DNA from: a virus
Length of the DNA: 64,000 nucleotides
Reading direction: 5' to 3' (one strand)
IMG/VR virus record: IMGVR_UViG_3300046683_000929
Coordinates: 1 to 64,000 of that record
Shown here: positions 33,201-41,500 of the stretch, piece by piece
Layout of the letters: each line of letters begins with the position of its first letter
How positions within the stretch are numbered: position 1 is the stretch's first letter
Program-made: the position numbers and the translations under genes
The notes under the pieces: generated by a model
What the model was told of the DNA's origin: nothing
The model's database searches: none
Seen by the model: only the letters and a program-made list of their open reading frames with translations

Positions 33201-33753
33201 TTGTACCAATGAATGCCCGGGCCGTATTGGTGCTATTCCCCTGGATAAACATCTGTGCATTTCTATTAATGCCGGCGCTTGTGATAAAATATGCCTGCCC
33301 ATTATCAAATTGAAACTCTGAAAAAGTAGTAAAATCAGATTTGTAGGCCGAAAGATTCCAACTATAATCCCCAACTGTTTTTGTTACTCCAGATGTTAAC
33401 GTGCCGCCGTCCTGTATATCATTGACAACTTTTGTCAAACCATTGGACGCCGTATAAACAGCAGCAGATGGCAATATGGCCAAACTGCCATCTCCCCTAA
33501 TATATTGTGAGGTTGTGCCTGCCGGATGCGGATAATAGCCCAATAGAATGTTAGTGAGCTGCGTGCTGGAAATTGGCTGCCACCATTTATAAGTTGCCCC
33601 ATTCCAAATAAAATACTTATTTGTAGATGGCTCAAAATCAAATTCAACAGTAGTCAATTTAATAGGAGAAACAGGTGGAACTACCGGAGGGCTTACTTGT
33701 CCTGAAACCTGTAAACAAATAAATAAAGATAGAATAAAAAGTGCTTTTTTCAT
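30295..33753 (-). CDS. Fibre-like protein with SGNH hydrolase domain and signal peptide, 1152 aa
   Basis: The N-terminus MKKALFILSLFICLQVSG is a Sec signal peptide with Gln at +1. The next 550 residues are Gly/Thr/Ser-rich repeats typical of Bacteroidota phage tail fibres (TTSQYIRGDGSLA). Residues about 585-740 form an SGNH/GDSL hydrolase: GDS at 590-592, a Gly-containing block (GRGNTT), SSND, and the catalytic DGTH at 720-723. The rest returns to fibre-like beta repeats, ending in a conserved-looking VTFDWSLF tail. SGNH enzymes deacetylate or de-esterify glycans, which suits receptor or capsule processing. A signal peptide on a fibre is unusual. It overlaps the next fibre gene by ATGA. Confidence 0.8.
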   Translation of the reverse strand: MKKALFILSLFICLQVSGQVSPPVVPPVSPIKLTTVEFDFEPSTNKYFIWNGATYKWWQPISSTQLTNILLGYYPHPAGTTSQYIRGDGSLAILPSAAVYTASNGLTKVVNDIQDGGTLTSGVTKTVGDYSWNLSAYKSDFTTFSEFQFDNGQAYFITSAGINRNAQMFIQGNSTNTARAFIGTMKKISSVNKYKALDITYEGTGLSVVDDVDNIGLIYSKDNTAAQLANDRAITDVGGVKSLIATYAPNLSLYVPYTGATTDLNLGTHDFIGRTITAGTGNLSVGLYVSNGSGTGALEPQAVTVTDNTGNLSVYRSSYFGYRDPISNYEVKLYPKITGSTVSSNIDLYMPATSGTLITGTQTDSIASLKQDTSKTEHFLGQIFNRGTFTSTSGFTDVSSGVTVSGGTLNFATGSGDNTFVKQLQVTGNTALEKYRAVIKGVVLEKSATSYGFAFGTQSTYSGTGKINIAGKFDMTSNAASGQVSLVGGDITNLYPTLTTSTTALTWSVNDSVELVVERFINKFTVSIRNITTGSAYVSATVTMKFNGSAGIYQPNMGQFSLYNLGGAFKITSITITSREIKNPNVALIGDSKIRFGTQFITSNVATLLGITNNSVVVEAGRGNTTADMLTLINETLAINPKYAVLSFSSNDDRGGVLPATRNANYDRFVDSLVAHGIKVFHIMPLYEPALDQTSMASHLASSYPGKTISVSIVSTDLVDGTHLNEAGHLKEYYSITDAVKIQQGGKNETFKFILDQSNTLLTGLAGSQTVIGGASASENLTLTSTANATKGKVYFGSAQTTQFDEVNSWLGIKTIPTNSLTLSNTGNGFAHYNTVDQTTNLERATWSWVNNTYTLNVAASGTGTQRPLAIKLNSGRTFTINTVPTTLPTFQFGAGTSGAGAALGVDGTYNASASRQYMIGAAPTISQTSSAGSTILYAYPFYNTSGSGGDYLLALGTSTAADLGGTLSNILRISKTGLFQLNGTDLTANQIVGANSGATGMEAKTITGSAGTGQVVTNGAGSITLSNDTSVVRAVANSYSLAGMQTKLNNYVLGTRSITINGVTQDLSANRTYTIVTPIAASYSGTGTATTTFTVTIGSTQPNNTYKVNVTPTSLVAAAVFYVTNKTTTTFDVVYLAGLTGAVTFDWSLFQ

Positions 33754-35024
33754 GGCTGTGGTCCAACTATAACGTCAAATGTATTATCGGGTAATATATA
33801 TCCAAATGTTCTAAACATCTTATTTCTCCAAAAATATCTTACTCCTAAATCCCTATATGAATTTTTAGTCGTATCTAATATATAACCCAAATCTGTAAAC
33901 TTGTAAGTATTTCCATTCCTAAGATCGAAGATTAAGTTGTCAGACCCGCTAAAATTTATATTTGTAAAGGTGGCATTATCTTGAGACCAAGCTGCATAAC
34001 CATAAGGCTTAGCTCCCCTAAATTTTATCAATGAGGTATCAGAAGCAAGATTAAATGTTAAAGGATGAGACATAGAACCCTTTCCTCCGGGTGCATCAGA
34101 GTAATTTGTAGTGTTTACCGTAATAGTATCGCCACGCCTCACTACAGACACATCCACTGTTACGCCAGACCAGGCAGCAGTCGTTTGATAAACCCCAGCG
34201 CTACCATTCACTATTGTTCGCTGTGTTGGCAGATTATAATCATAATAAACAATATAAGATTTTGAAACATTCTGCCTTTCCCTTATCAATGTTAATGTGT
34301 GTTGCCTGGGAATAAGACTGTCTGTTACATTTACTTTATATGTATTGGGATCTAACCCATATGCCTGATTAGGAATCATATGAAGGCTGTCTTCCATAAA
34401 AGCAATTACAGTACCTATAAAATCATTGTCTCCACTGGCTGCCGATAACGTTAAAGTATGAACATAATTTGAAAAGCCTTTGGGCGATATAAAACCGACA
34501 AAGGAACCTGTATTAAGTGTGGATTTTACCGCATTAGTTACGGTGTCGAAAATCCAACTATTAGTAGCATCAACCCTTACTGGCATCTGTCCATTTATAA
34601 GTATTCCACCACTGGAAGATGGACTCCCTCCGTGAGCAAATCTTTTGAATGAATTAAATATTTGCAATTGAGTTGCTGATCCTGAAGCAAAGGCACTATC
34701 TTTTTGACTATCCGTATAGATAAACTGCCCATAAACTAATGGCTCTACAGGTAAATAATTATTTGAATTGTTGCCAGATGCCGCCAATGTCTGCCCGCTT
34801 AATCCAATCGGCAGAGAAGGCCTGGCATTAATAAATTTATCGATTTGATACCTATCATAAAATCCGATATATGCATTAGGCCCGCTACCTCCACCAATCC
34901 TTCTTAAAGTATCATCCCCTCTTTTTTGCCATTGAATAGTATTGCCAAACCCATACCATACCTGCGCATGGCCTAAACTTGCGAAAAGCATCAATAATGC
35001 TACGAACGTTATTCTCTTCATCAT
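33750..35024 (-). CDS. Exported fibre-like protein, 424 aa
   Basis: Signal peptide MMKRITFVALLMLFASLGHA with Gln at +1 (QVWYG). The mature region resembles the start of phage fibre proteins (GFYDRYQIDKFINARPSLP) and then beta-rich Ser/Thr/Asn-rich segments. It is coupled to the SGNH fibre gene downstream and to the 219-aa gene upstream. It may be a surface-displayed adhesin-like protein or a virion appendage. Confidence 0.7.
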   Translation of the reverse strand: MMKRITFVALLMLFASLGHAQVWYGFGNTIQWQKRGDDTLRRIGGGSGPNAYIGFYDRYQIDKFINARPSLPIGLSGQTLAASGNNSNNYLPVEPLVYGQFIYTDSQKDSAFASGSATQLQIFNSFKRFAHGGSPSSSGGILINGQMPVRVDATNSWIFDTVTNAVKSTLNTGSFVGFISPKGFSNYVHTLTLSAASGDNDFIGTVIAFMEDSLHMIPNQAYGLDPNTYKVNVTDSLIPRQHTLTLIRERQNVSKSYIVYYDYNLPTQRTIVNGSAGVYQTTAAWSGVTVDVSVVRRGDTITVNTTNYSDAPGGKGSMSHPLTFNLASDTSLIKFRGAKPYGYAAWSQDNATFTNINFSGSDNLIFDLRNGNTYKFTDLGYILDTTKNSYRDLGVRYFWRNKMFRTFGYILPDNTFDVIVGPQP

Positions 35025-35680
35025 ATTACTGTAACTATTATATCCTGTGGTGTACTTGTGTCAAACCCATAAAGACCGGCAGGAGTAACAGATTTATCAT
35101 ACTGGGTATTTACACTCTTGCCATTTGACATTGTCAGAATAGGCCTCCTGTTCACCAGTAGGGCGTTCGGAAGGTAAAGACTGCCAAAGCCATCATCCAA
35201 TAAATTCGAAGCGGTAAAAGTCAAATCTACCGGGCCCGTTGTTGGAGGAATCCCGGAAGGTACCTGCCCGGATATTTGCAAGAAACCATTCGTGCCCCTG
35301 CTGAAGTCAAACGAAATACTCAGAATATCTTTTGTTTCGTCGTCATCCTCATAAGTAATATTTGGCACCGCACCGAAATCTCCCTGAGCTGGGCCGCCCG
35401 GCAAATCATAAATAAACAGCCAGGGATTGTTGCCGTAGAGAGGGTAGTAATTATCGTGGTAATTATCCAGAACTAAGCTCGGGCTATCATCTGTAGTTAC
35501 AAAGGAGATCTTATCACTATTGAAATAAACTACACGATTTGCGATATTAAGAAATAAGTCAGCCAACTCCCACCAACAATCTGTTTCATCCTGTAGACTT
35601 ATGGAATTTGGTCGCGTTTTTATAAGTATTTTGGTTCTCACCCTTTCCTTATACGCGGCAATATCACTTGCTAAACTCAT
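35021..35680 (-). CDS. Virion-associated protein, 219 aa
   Basis: Beta-rich protein with a helical start and an N-terminal signature (CWWELADLFLNIANRVVYF) followed by Pro/Gly-rich loops. Its place directly before the two fibre genes suggests a fibre base or adaptor, which is inference. The ATG is 4 bases from a TAAAATATTTTA box. Confidence 0.65.
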   Translation of the reverse strand: MSLASDIAAYKERVRTKILIKTRPNSISLQDETDCWWELADLFLNIANRVVYFNSDKISFVTTDDSPSLVLDNYHDNYYPLYGNNPWLFIYDLPGGPAQGDFGAVPNITYEDDDETKDILSISFDFSRGTNGFLQISGQVPSGIPPTTGPVDLTFTASNLLDDGFGSLYLPNALLVNRRPILTMSNGKSVNTQYDKSVTPAGLYGFDTSTPQDIIVTVI

Positions 35681-35684
35681 TTCC

Positions 35685-35696
35685 TAAAATATTTTA
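35685..35696. promoter_or_regulatory. TAAAATATTTTA palindrome, copy 4
   Basis: On the minus strand it ends 4 bases before the ATG of the gene at 35680 and includes the stop codon of the gene upstream. The spacing to the ATG matches the copy at 703. Confidence 0.5.
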
Positions 35697-35996
35697 TACG
35701 AAACTTTTAACCCACTGCTTAACATGGATATGTGCACCGCTGCAATTGGCACATTCATCCGCGCACTTTTGAAGATATTCCCACTGGTGTATATTGATTG
35801 TGCCGTATTCAATGCCTTCAAATTCAATGAAAAAACCTGTAACCATTTTGTATTTATTCTCTTGAGGATACCAGGCTCTTTCACTTTTTTCACCTATGAC
35901 TTTGGCTGTATTGCAGTCCACGAAGAGTAAAACTGGACAAGGAAGTAATTCACCATCCTTATATATTATAGGGAATTCTATTAATGCCTTAGCCAT
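35694..35996 (-). CDS. Hypothetical protein, 100 aa
   Basis: The last 35 residues hold CADECANC and a His-containing tail, a likely zinc site. The N-terminal part is beta-rich. It is the first gene after the tRNA array terminator. No family recognised. Confidence 0.65.
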   Translation of the reverse strand: MAKALIEFPIIYKDGELLPCPVLLFVDCNTAKVIGEKSERAWYPQENKYKMVTGFFIEFEGIEYGTINIHQWEYLQKCADECANCSGAHIHVKQWVKSFV

Positions 35997-36032
35997 ATAG
36001 GCATTAAAGATAAAACTTATTTTCGGATTCTC

Positions 36033-36044
36033 TAAAATATTTTA
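36033..36044. promoter_or_regulatory. TAAAATATTTTA palindrome, copy 5
   Basis: Located just downstream (minus direction) of the tRNA-array terminator and 36 bases before the ATG at 35996. This restart position after a terminator fits a promoter role. Confidence 0.5.
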
Positions 36045-36052
36045 TTTAACGC

Positions 36053-36088
36053 AAAAAAGCCAGGATGCTTTTAACTATCCTGGCTTTT
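36053..36088 (-). terminator. Terminator of the tRNA array
   Basis: AAAAGCCAGGAT and ATCCTGGCTTTT (36055-36066/36077-36088) make a 12-bp stem with a T-run on the minus-strand side. It should end the tRNA transcript. Confidence 0.85.
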
Positions 36089-36185
36089 GCCCTCCGCATA
36101 CCCAGTGCACTGATGTTAGCGGCAAAACAATTTATCAAAGTTTGTATCCTACCCCCTAAACGACCGCGTCACCCAATCACAGATA

Positions 36186-36269
36186 CATAGCAGGCCGGGA
36201 TCGAACCGGCGTCTCAAACTTTAATGTCCTAAGTACCATACCAGCAGTCTCTCAACTACTGGCTGCCTT
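36186..36269 (-). tRNA. Degenerate tRNA, Leu-like (anticodon possibly UAG)
   Basis: A good T-arm is present (GCCGG-TTCGATC-CCGGC on the minus strand, 36194-36210). The acceptor arms AAGGCAG/CTGCTAT pair at six of seven positions. Overall length is 84 nt, as for class II tRNAs. The anticodon loop reads CTTAGGA with a weak stem containing an A-C mismatch. The D-arm region folds instead into an 8-bp hairpin. It is probably a decayed or strongly divergent tRNA. Confidence 0.4.
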
Positions 36270-36721
36270 CGCCGGGATATCTGTCGCATTAGTTTTCTAA
36301 TCCCTATAACACAACTTGCTAAAGCATTTTCCCTTTTGTTGGGGCCAGCGGTTTACTGGCCCCATTTGCATCTACTCTGTTTCCGTAATAACGGGTTCTG
36401 TATATCGGGGTATGTTCTAACCATTCTTGAACTATTAGCCTAAACCAAACGGGGATCGAAACCCGTATCTTACCATCTTCTTGAAGCTGACTTATTAAGG
36501 ATTACCCATGCAGCTATATGTTTTAGCGAACTTAAAGAGAGTAATAAATTACCACGAACTTAAGCCGCTTTTTTTCATTTTAAGAAAGAGTAGCCAACCT
36601 CGCGTCAACTACCCTTCAACCTAAACCTTATCACAATTAATTACCTTGGCAGGTAATTCCTATTGAGACTCAAACATAAAGTTTATTTTTTAAAATAAAA
36701 AATATAAATGAAAATAAATTT
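36270..36721 (-). other. Gene-free structured stretch inside the tRNA region
   Basis: No coding frame is convincing. It contains a strong hairpin GGGGCCAG/CTGGCCCC (36341-36348/36356-36363), an ATTACC/GGTAAT hairpin near 36640-36657, and an isolated T-arm-like piece (minus-strand GGTTTCGATCC) around 36450-36467 without a clear partner anticodon arm. It may be decayed tRNA genes or an unknown small RNA. Confidence 0.4.
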
Positions 36722-36798
36722 GTCCAATGGATAGGATTCGAACCTATTAAGCCGCAAAGCAATGGATTTACAGTCCATCCCAATTCACCGTCATTGGA
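36722..36798 (-). tRNA. tRNA-Tyr (GUA)
   Basis: Acceptor arms TCCAATG/CATTGGA, anticodon stem ATGGA/TCCAT with loop CTGTAAA, and T-arm ATAGG-TTCGAAT-CCTAT on the minus strand. A variable region of about 14 nt marks a class II tRNA. The D-arm is unusually short. CCA is not encoded. Confidence 0.85.
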
Positions 36799-36816
36799 GC
36801 CAAAGGATATTAAGAG

Positions 36817-36899
36817 CGGAGAGTATAGGACTCGAACCCTGCGCTTACACGCCGCGCCTGTTTTCAAGACAGGATGTTCACCAATGAACGCTACTCTCC
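36817..36899 (-). tRNA. tRNA-Ser (UGA)
   Basis: Acceptor GGAGAGT/ACTCTCC with discriminator G, anticodon stem CCTGT/ACAGG with loop CTTGAAA, and a 16-nt variable arm rich in GC. The T-stem has two mismatches at its outer end, which may mean reduced stability. Confidence 0.85.
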
Positions 36900-36905
36900 A
36901 AGTTG

Positions 36906-36988
36906 CGGAAAATCTGGGATTCGAACCCAGGCAACCTTTCGGTTGTACAGATTAGCAATCTGCTGCCTTACCACTCAGCCAACTTTCC
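36906..36988 (-). tRNA. tRNA-Ser (GCU)
   Basis: Acceptor GGAAAGT/ATTTTCC with discriminator G, anticodon stem GCAGA/TCTGT with loop TTGCTAA, long variable arm ACAACC-GAAA-GGTTGC, and a perfect T-arm CTGGG-TTCGAAT-CCCAG. Confidence 0.9.
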
Positions 36989-36992
36989 TTTG

Positions 36993-37073
36993 TACCCCAT
37001 CCCGGACTCGAACCGGGACGCCGAAGCATAAGATTTTAAGTCTTACGTGTCCTACCAATTTCACCAATGGGGC
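36993..37073 (-). tRNA. tRNA-Leu (UAA)
   Basis: Acceptor GCCCCAT/ATGGGGT with discriminator A, anticodon stem TAAGA/TCTTA with loop CTTAAAA, an 11-nt variable arm with a UUCG tetraloop, and T-arm CCCGG-TTCGAGT-CCGGG. Confidence 0.9.
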
Positions 37074-37077
37074 ATGT

Positions 37078-37149
37078 AGCCTGCCTCAGACTCGAACTGA
37101 GAACATCTTGATCCTAAATCAAGCGTGTCTGCCAATTGCGCCAGCAGGC
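37078..37149 (-). tRNA. tRNA-Leu (UAG) with short variable loop
   Basis: Acceptor GCCTGCT/GGCAGGC, Leu-type D-arm (CAATTGGCAGAC), anticodon stem CTTGA/TCAAG with loop TTTAGGA, and T-arm CTCAG-TTCGAGT-CTGAG. The variable loop is only about 5 nt, whereas bacterial Leu tRNAs carry a long arm. First tRNA of the array in the direction of transcription. Confidence 0.85.
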
Positions 37150-37152
37150 CAT

Positions 37153-37184
37153 AAAAAAAGCCCCTTGATTTTGTCAAGAGGCTT
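37153..37184 (-). terminator. Terminator upstream of the tRNA array
   Basis: An 11-bp stem AAGCCCCTTGA/TCAAGAGGCTT (37158-37168/37174-37184) with a run of seven T on the minus-strand side. It lies 4 bases ahead of the first tRNA, so the hairpin may also help mature the tRNA 5' side. Confidence 0.75.
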
Positions 37185-37578
37185 TTAAAAACTTTCATTT
37201 ATAAATCTAATCCATAGGATGCCTCTTTGCGTCGTATAACGAATAACTTAACAAGAGACTATATAGATTTTTATTTTTCATATTAAAACATCAATGGCAA
37301 CAAGCGATAGTATCTTTATTTTTCTACCAACGAAGTAAGGTACATCTACGGCACATCGATATCACAAAAGTAAACTAATTTTTTAAAATAAAAAATGTAA
37401 TTCAAAATAAAACTGGCCGACATTAATGTCGGCCAGTTAATTGCCGTGGTAAGGTGCTGCAATGGTTCCCATGTAGTACATCCAGCCGCGCTCTCTTTAG
37501 CTACGCTCTCCAGTTAAAGTCTTAGGATTATGACGGCTTAGATGCATCTACTTATATATATGCATTGAGGTTACCACT
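37185..37578 (-). other. 394-base gene-free spacer
   Basis: No credible gene. It contains the palindromic terminator at 37411 and, right of it, a segment bounded by GCCGT/ACGGC (37443-37447/37533-37537) with inner inverted repeats, possibly a small RNA. The AT-rich part 37200-37400 could hold the promoter for the tRNA array; no clear TAnnTTTG box was found. Confidence 0.4.
37411..37438 (-). terminator. Terminator, 28-base perfect palindrome
   Basis: AACTGGCCGACAT and ATGTCGGCCAGTT form a perfect inverted repeat around TA, followed on the minus strand by TTTTATTTTG. It ends the transcript of the gene at 37579. Confidence 0.8.
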
Positions 37579-38055
37579 TTAGCCAACAGATAAATCTTTT
37601 GCTTTCGAAACTTTACTTTTCGCCTCGACTCTTGCTTGTGTGGCAAGCTCCAAATAACGCTTTGCGTCATTAAGTAAATCATCGGCCTCTTTTAATAACT
37701 GCTTCTTAATAGATATAAAGTCTTTCACATAGCCGAGTTTTTGATAAACTTCGTATTCATCAAGAAACATGAAATGATATCCAGCTGGATTAGCCGAAAA
37801 ATGAGTTACACTGCCCCTATCTTGCATAGGCCCATGATCTGGCACTATCTTAATGTTGGCACACACAGAACTCCATGGCCGGGTAATTAAAGCCACGCAA
37901 ACATCGGCACCATTGCTTCGAGCAGCTGAATCATCTGGATTTGGAAAGAAAATGACAGTTTCGCCAAGTTTTGGCATGCGTTCGCTGAACGCTTGAGAAT
38001 TATTTTCCACTTTTTTAATTTTAAAGTCCCCGCAACATCGCGGATATTTAGTCAA
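37579..38055 (-). CDS. Hypothetical protein, 158 aa
   Basis: The N-terminal two thirds look like a small mixed beta domain (GETVIFFPNPDDSAARSNGA). The last 45 residues are a charged helix. A second in-frame Met at residue 27 is an alternative start. No family recognised. A TAAAATATTTTA box lies 5 bases before the ATG. Confidence 0.65.
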   Translation of the reverse strand: MTKYPRCCGDFKIKKVENNSQAFSERMPKLGETVIFFPNPDDSAARSNGADVCVALITRPWSSVCANIKIVPDHGPMQDRGSVTHFSANPAGYHFMFLDEYEVYQKLGYVKDFISIKKQLLKEADDLLNDAKRYLELATQARVEAKSKVSKAKDLSVG

Positions 38056-38060
38056 ATATA

Positions 38061-38072
38061 TAAAATATTTTA
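38061..38072. promoter_or_regulatory. TAAAATATTTTA palindrome, copy 6
   Basis: Sits 5 bases before the minus-strand ATG at 38055 and overlaps the stop codon of the upstream gene. Confidence 0.5.
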
Positions 38073-38444
38073 GTAATACGTATCAGCCTTTTCGTTGTCG
38101 TCTTTATAATCTGTTACTACAAACCCAGTCCATGTACCTCTTACCAGAAGCTTTCTTTTACATCCCTGGCAGTTCATTGTATATTGCATTTCATGAGACT
38201 CTCCAACTTCTTGCTCACAAGTACAAATAGGGCATTTAAATATGGATGATACTGTAGAGATATGACATGCCACTTTTGGCTGCGCGATCCATTCGAATAT
38301 TGACGAAAACCCGAATTTATGACAGATAATATCTGCCTGCTTTTGGTAGTCATCTTTACGAACTCCTTTAAACATCCCAGCCTTTTTTAAACCGGCAAAG
38401 TCAAAGTGCTGTTCCATGAAACTTTTTAATGCTATATCAACCAT
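38070..38444 (-). CDS. Zinc-finger-like protein, 124 aa
   Basis: CPICTC (about residue 75) and CQGC (about 96) form a zinc ribbon in the C-terminal half. The N-terminus is helical and basic. It follows the giant polyvalent gene on the late transcript. Possible regulator; not shown. Confidence 0.7.
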   Translation of the reverse strand: MVDIALKSFMEQHFDFAGLKKAGMFKGVRKDDYQKQADIICHKFGFSSIFEWIAQPKVACHISTVSSIFKCPICTCEQEVGESHEMQYTMNCQGCKRKLLVRGTWTGFVVTDYKDDNEKADTYY

Positions 38445-38501
38445 ATTTTAAAATTAAAGAAGGCGCTGATATAAGTATCGATGCGCGATAAGCTAAAATA
38501 C

Positions 38502-41500
38502 TTACTTTTTCTTTTTAATTTCCTGCCCCTCAGCAACTATCTTTTGATAACTAAACTTTTCAATGAGTTTCTGTTTAGCATATTGCGCTGCTACTGTAGC
38601 AGCTCGCTTCGGTGCCATTCCCCTCTTTTCAAGCTCCTGCTGTTTGGGCTCTTTTATCTGCTCGTAGTAGTCCTGGTGTTCTTGACTAAGCTCTATAACT
38701 TTACTTCCAACTTTTAGTGGAGTAGGCTGGCTAAGATCACGATAATTGGGCTCATGAAATTTACTGGCCAATCCATATTCTACTTGCTTCCGCAGCGCAT
38801 CTACAGACCGGTTAAAGTCGGCATCATTTAAACCGGCAAAGGCGAGCATGTTTGATAACATACTACTCGCAATCACCGCTTTCTGATAAGGGGTAATATT
38901 AACTGGTACACCATATTTATCAGTGTTGTCGAAAATACGGTACGTGTCTTTGGCGATATCCCCCATGCCGTTAAATGCAGCCCCATACATACCATAATTG
39001 TTCGCTTCGGATATCTGTTGCCCTACTGATATATTTGGCTCATAGAAAAACTCACTATTGGTTAATTTATTGATTCCGCGCTGGGCCGCATCCTGTGGGG
39101 CGTTACCCAATCCGCCGAAAAAATAATTACCTAAAACGTTGGTATACCATTGCTGCAAGAAATTATCTCTTTTCTGCTGCAACTTAATATCTATTTTATC
39201 AAGCACATCTTTTTTCTCTTTATCGTCCCCAAAAATAGATGTAAGGCCATAAGCAAGCCCTTTAGTGACAAGTGCTGTTATTCCATACCCAATTGATAGT
39301 TTAATCCCCTGGAAGAACGTTTCCTCTACCAAAGCACTCATTAACGATTTCGCAGCGACGCCGGCCTGGTTCTTTCTATAGTCAGCATCAACAAATGTGT
39401 CCTTACTGGCAATAGTTCTGAAATTTTCAGTCAACGTCTGAAATTTATGCATGTTGAAAGAGCCAAACGGGAATAACAATGTTTTGGCCGCCATGTAGAA
39501 AGCATTGTTGGAATTAATCAACTTTGACCTGGCTGATTTTGAATTTTCATTCAGTTGCTTAGCGGTCATATTCTCTGCGTAGTCGGCAGCTTCCCTGTTT
39601 GGGGTTTCCGCTTCTTTTGCCCAGTCAATTGCTTTAAAATCTACCGCTTTCCCGTTTTTCATTAGATGATCAGCATAGTAGGTAACCCACGCCCATTCCC
39701 CTGTTTTTACGTCCCCATACTTTATAGGTTTCGCTATCTTTCTATCTACCGTTGTGCCGTCAGGATTTAATTGAAGTAAGTACTTGTCAATTACTGTTTC
39801 GGTGTGATCGAACATTTTTTTGATCACACCTTTCTCATCGTTCCCTTTTATCGTATTATCCTTATCGGCCAGCGCCTCGTCGCGCAGGGTATTCAGCGAC
39901 GCCATGTTATCGCCACGCTCACTGATAGGATGTTTTTTTATCAGCGCCTTAACCTCATCGCTATTTAGCACGCTCGCGGCATCACGCATTAGCTTCGCAT
40001 CGCCGCCGATATTAACCAGGGTATTGAAGATGGTGGCAGATGCTTGTTTTACCAAAGCCGAATAACTCAACAACTGTTTAAATGTACCTAGTTTAGTGAT
40101 GATGTTTAAGCCCTGCTTCATTAACCTCAGCTCCTTTTCGCCAACGCTATTATTCAGACCCATCTCATTCAGGACATTGTTGCGTACAGTCTCTTTATAC
40201 ATCTGGTGGTTTTCGTTCCCCAAAGCATCCCGCAGCGTACGATTTTTCAATGCCTCGTCAAAGATCTGCCGGCTTTTTAAAGTATGGATATCGCTGAGCT
40301 GATCTTTGATGTTCTGATTTTGCACGTCGAAGAAGTTAAGGTTTAAAACCTTTTGCTTTTCGCCCGATTTTGAAGCCAGCGGATCTCCTTTCACACGCTG
40401 CAGCGTCGCTACCGATCCGTTGGTAGTATTTTGCTCCATAGCAGTAAATCCGAGGCCCTCCCCACTTACTACATCCACCAAGCCGGTACCAAGAAACCTA
40501 TAACCATCCCGCATGTGATTGCCCCATGCTTCATATGGCATGTTCAATTGACGCTTTACCACATCCTGGTGCGCAGGTCGTAGTTCATCATCCGCAGCAC
40601 GATAAACATCATAAACTTTACGCTCACCAGGTTCCAGAAATTCAATCTGGCGAATCTGATCATAACTCAGGTTCTTTAATTGATCGCCATCCGAAACATC
40701 AATTCCAGTTGCATCTTTGATTTTATCTGAAAACCCCTGCCAAATATCCCTTTCTATGGCAGCTTCGCTATTATCGTTTTTAAGGCCCTCGGCGGCTTTC
40801 AATTCAATATCCCGCTTGATTATATCAACCCTGCGAATAAGCTCGGCATTCTGCTGCTCTGGCGATGAGAACTCCCTATTTTGATTTATGTAGGAAAACA
40901 AAGAAAGGCGCTGGATTGACTCCGGGCTTTTTGCAATTGTCGGATTCTCTTTAAAAACAACCTCCAGTTTTTTACCTATTAATTCATCATACCTATGTTT
41001 CGCCTGTGCAAAGCCATTCCTAATTTCATCAAAGTGGCTACCGGTATTAAGCTTGCTGAGGAAATCAAAATCGTTATTGGCTATTCGGCTCATTATAACA
41101 CTTAGGTTCGCCCCAACAGCCCGCAATTCACCGAGTTTAGTTTTAAACCTGGCACTTTTGCTTTTACGCCCTGTCTCTTCCAAGTAATTAGGTAATTTTA
41201 ATGCCCCCTCGTCTCCATTACCAATGGCTTTCGCCTCGAAAATACCTATTCCACTATGATCGTCATTATTGATCACATTCTCCAATACGTTATTAAACAA
41301 CCGAAGTGTATCAGCATCCTGCCCGGCCAGCGGCACCTCTTTAAGGATTTTCAAGCTTTCCTTCTGCTCTGGCGACATTGATGTATCTATTTCGATTAGA
41401 TCCTGTTTAGCCGAAGCAATATTCTCCAATGACTCCCGAAGCGTTTCTGAAAGTTCATTTGGCTTATCGTTGATGGTGTCAAGTATTTTATGAAAATCCT

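Noticed and set aside
37452-37496. 14-codon minus-strand frame starting MYYMGTIAAPYHGN
   Set aside because: Too short, inside a structured segment, and without independent support.
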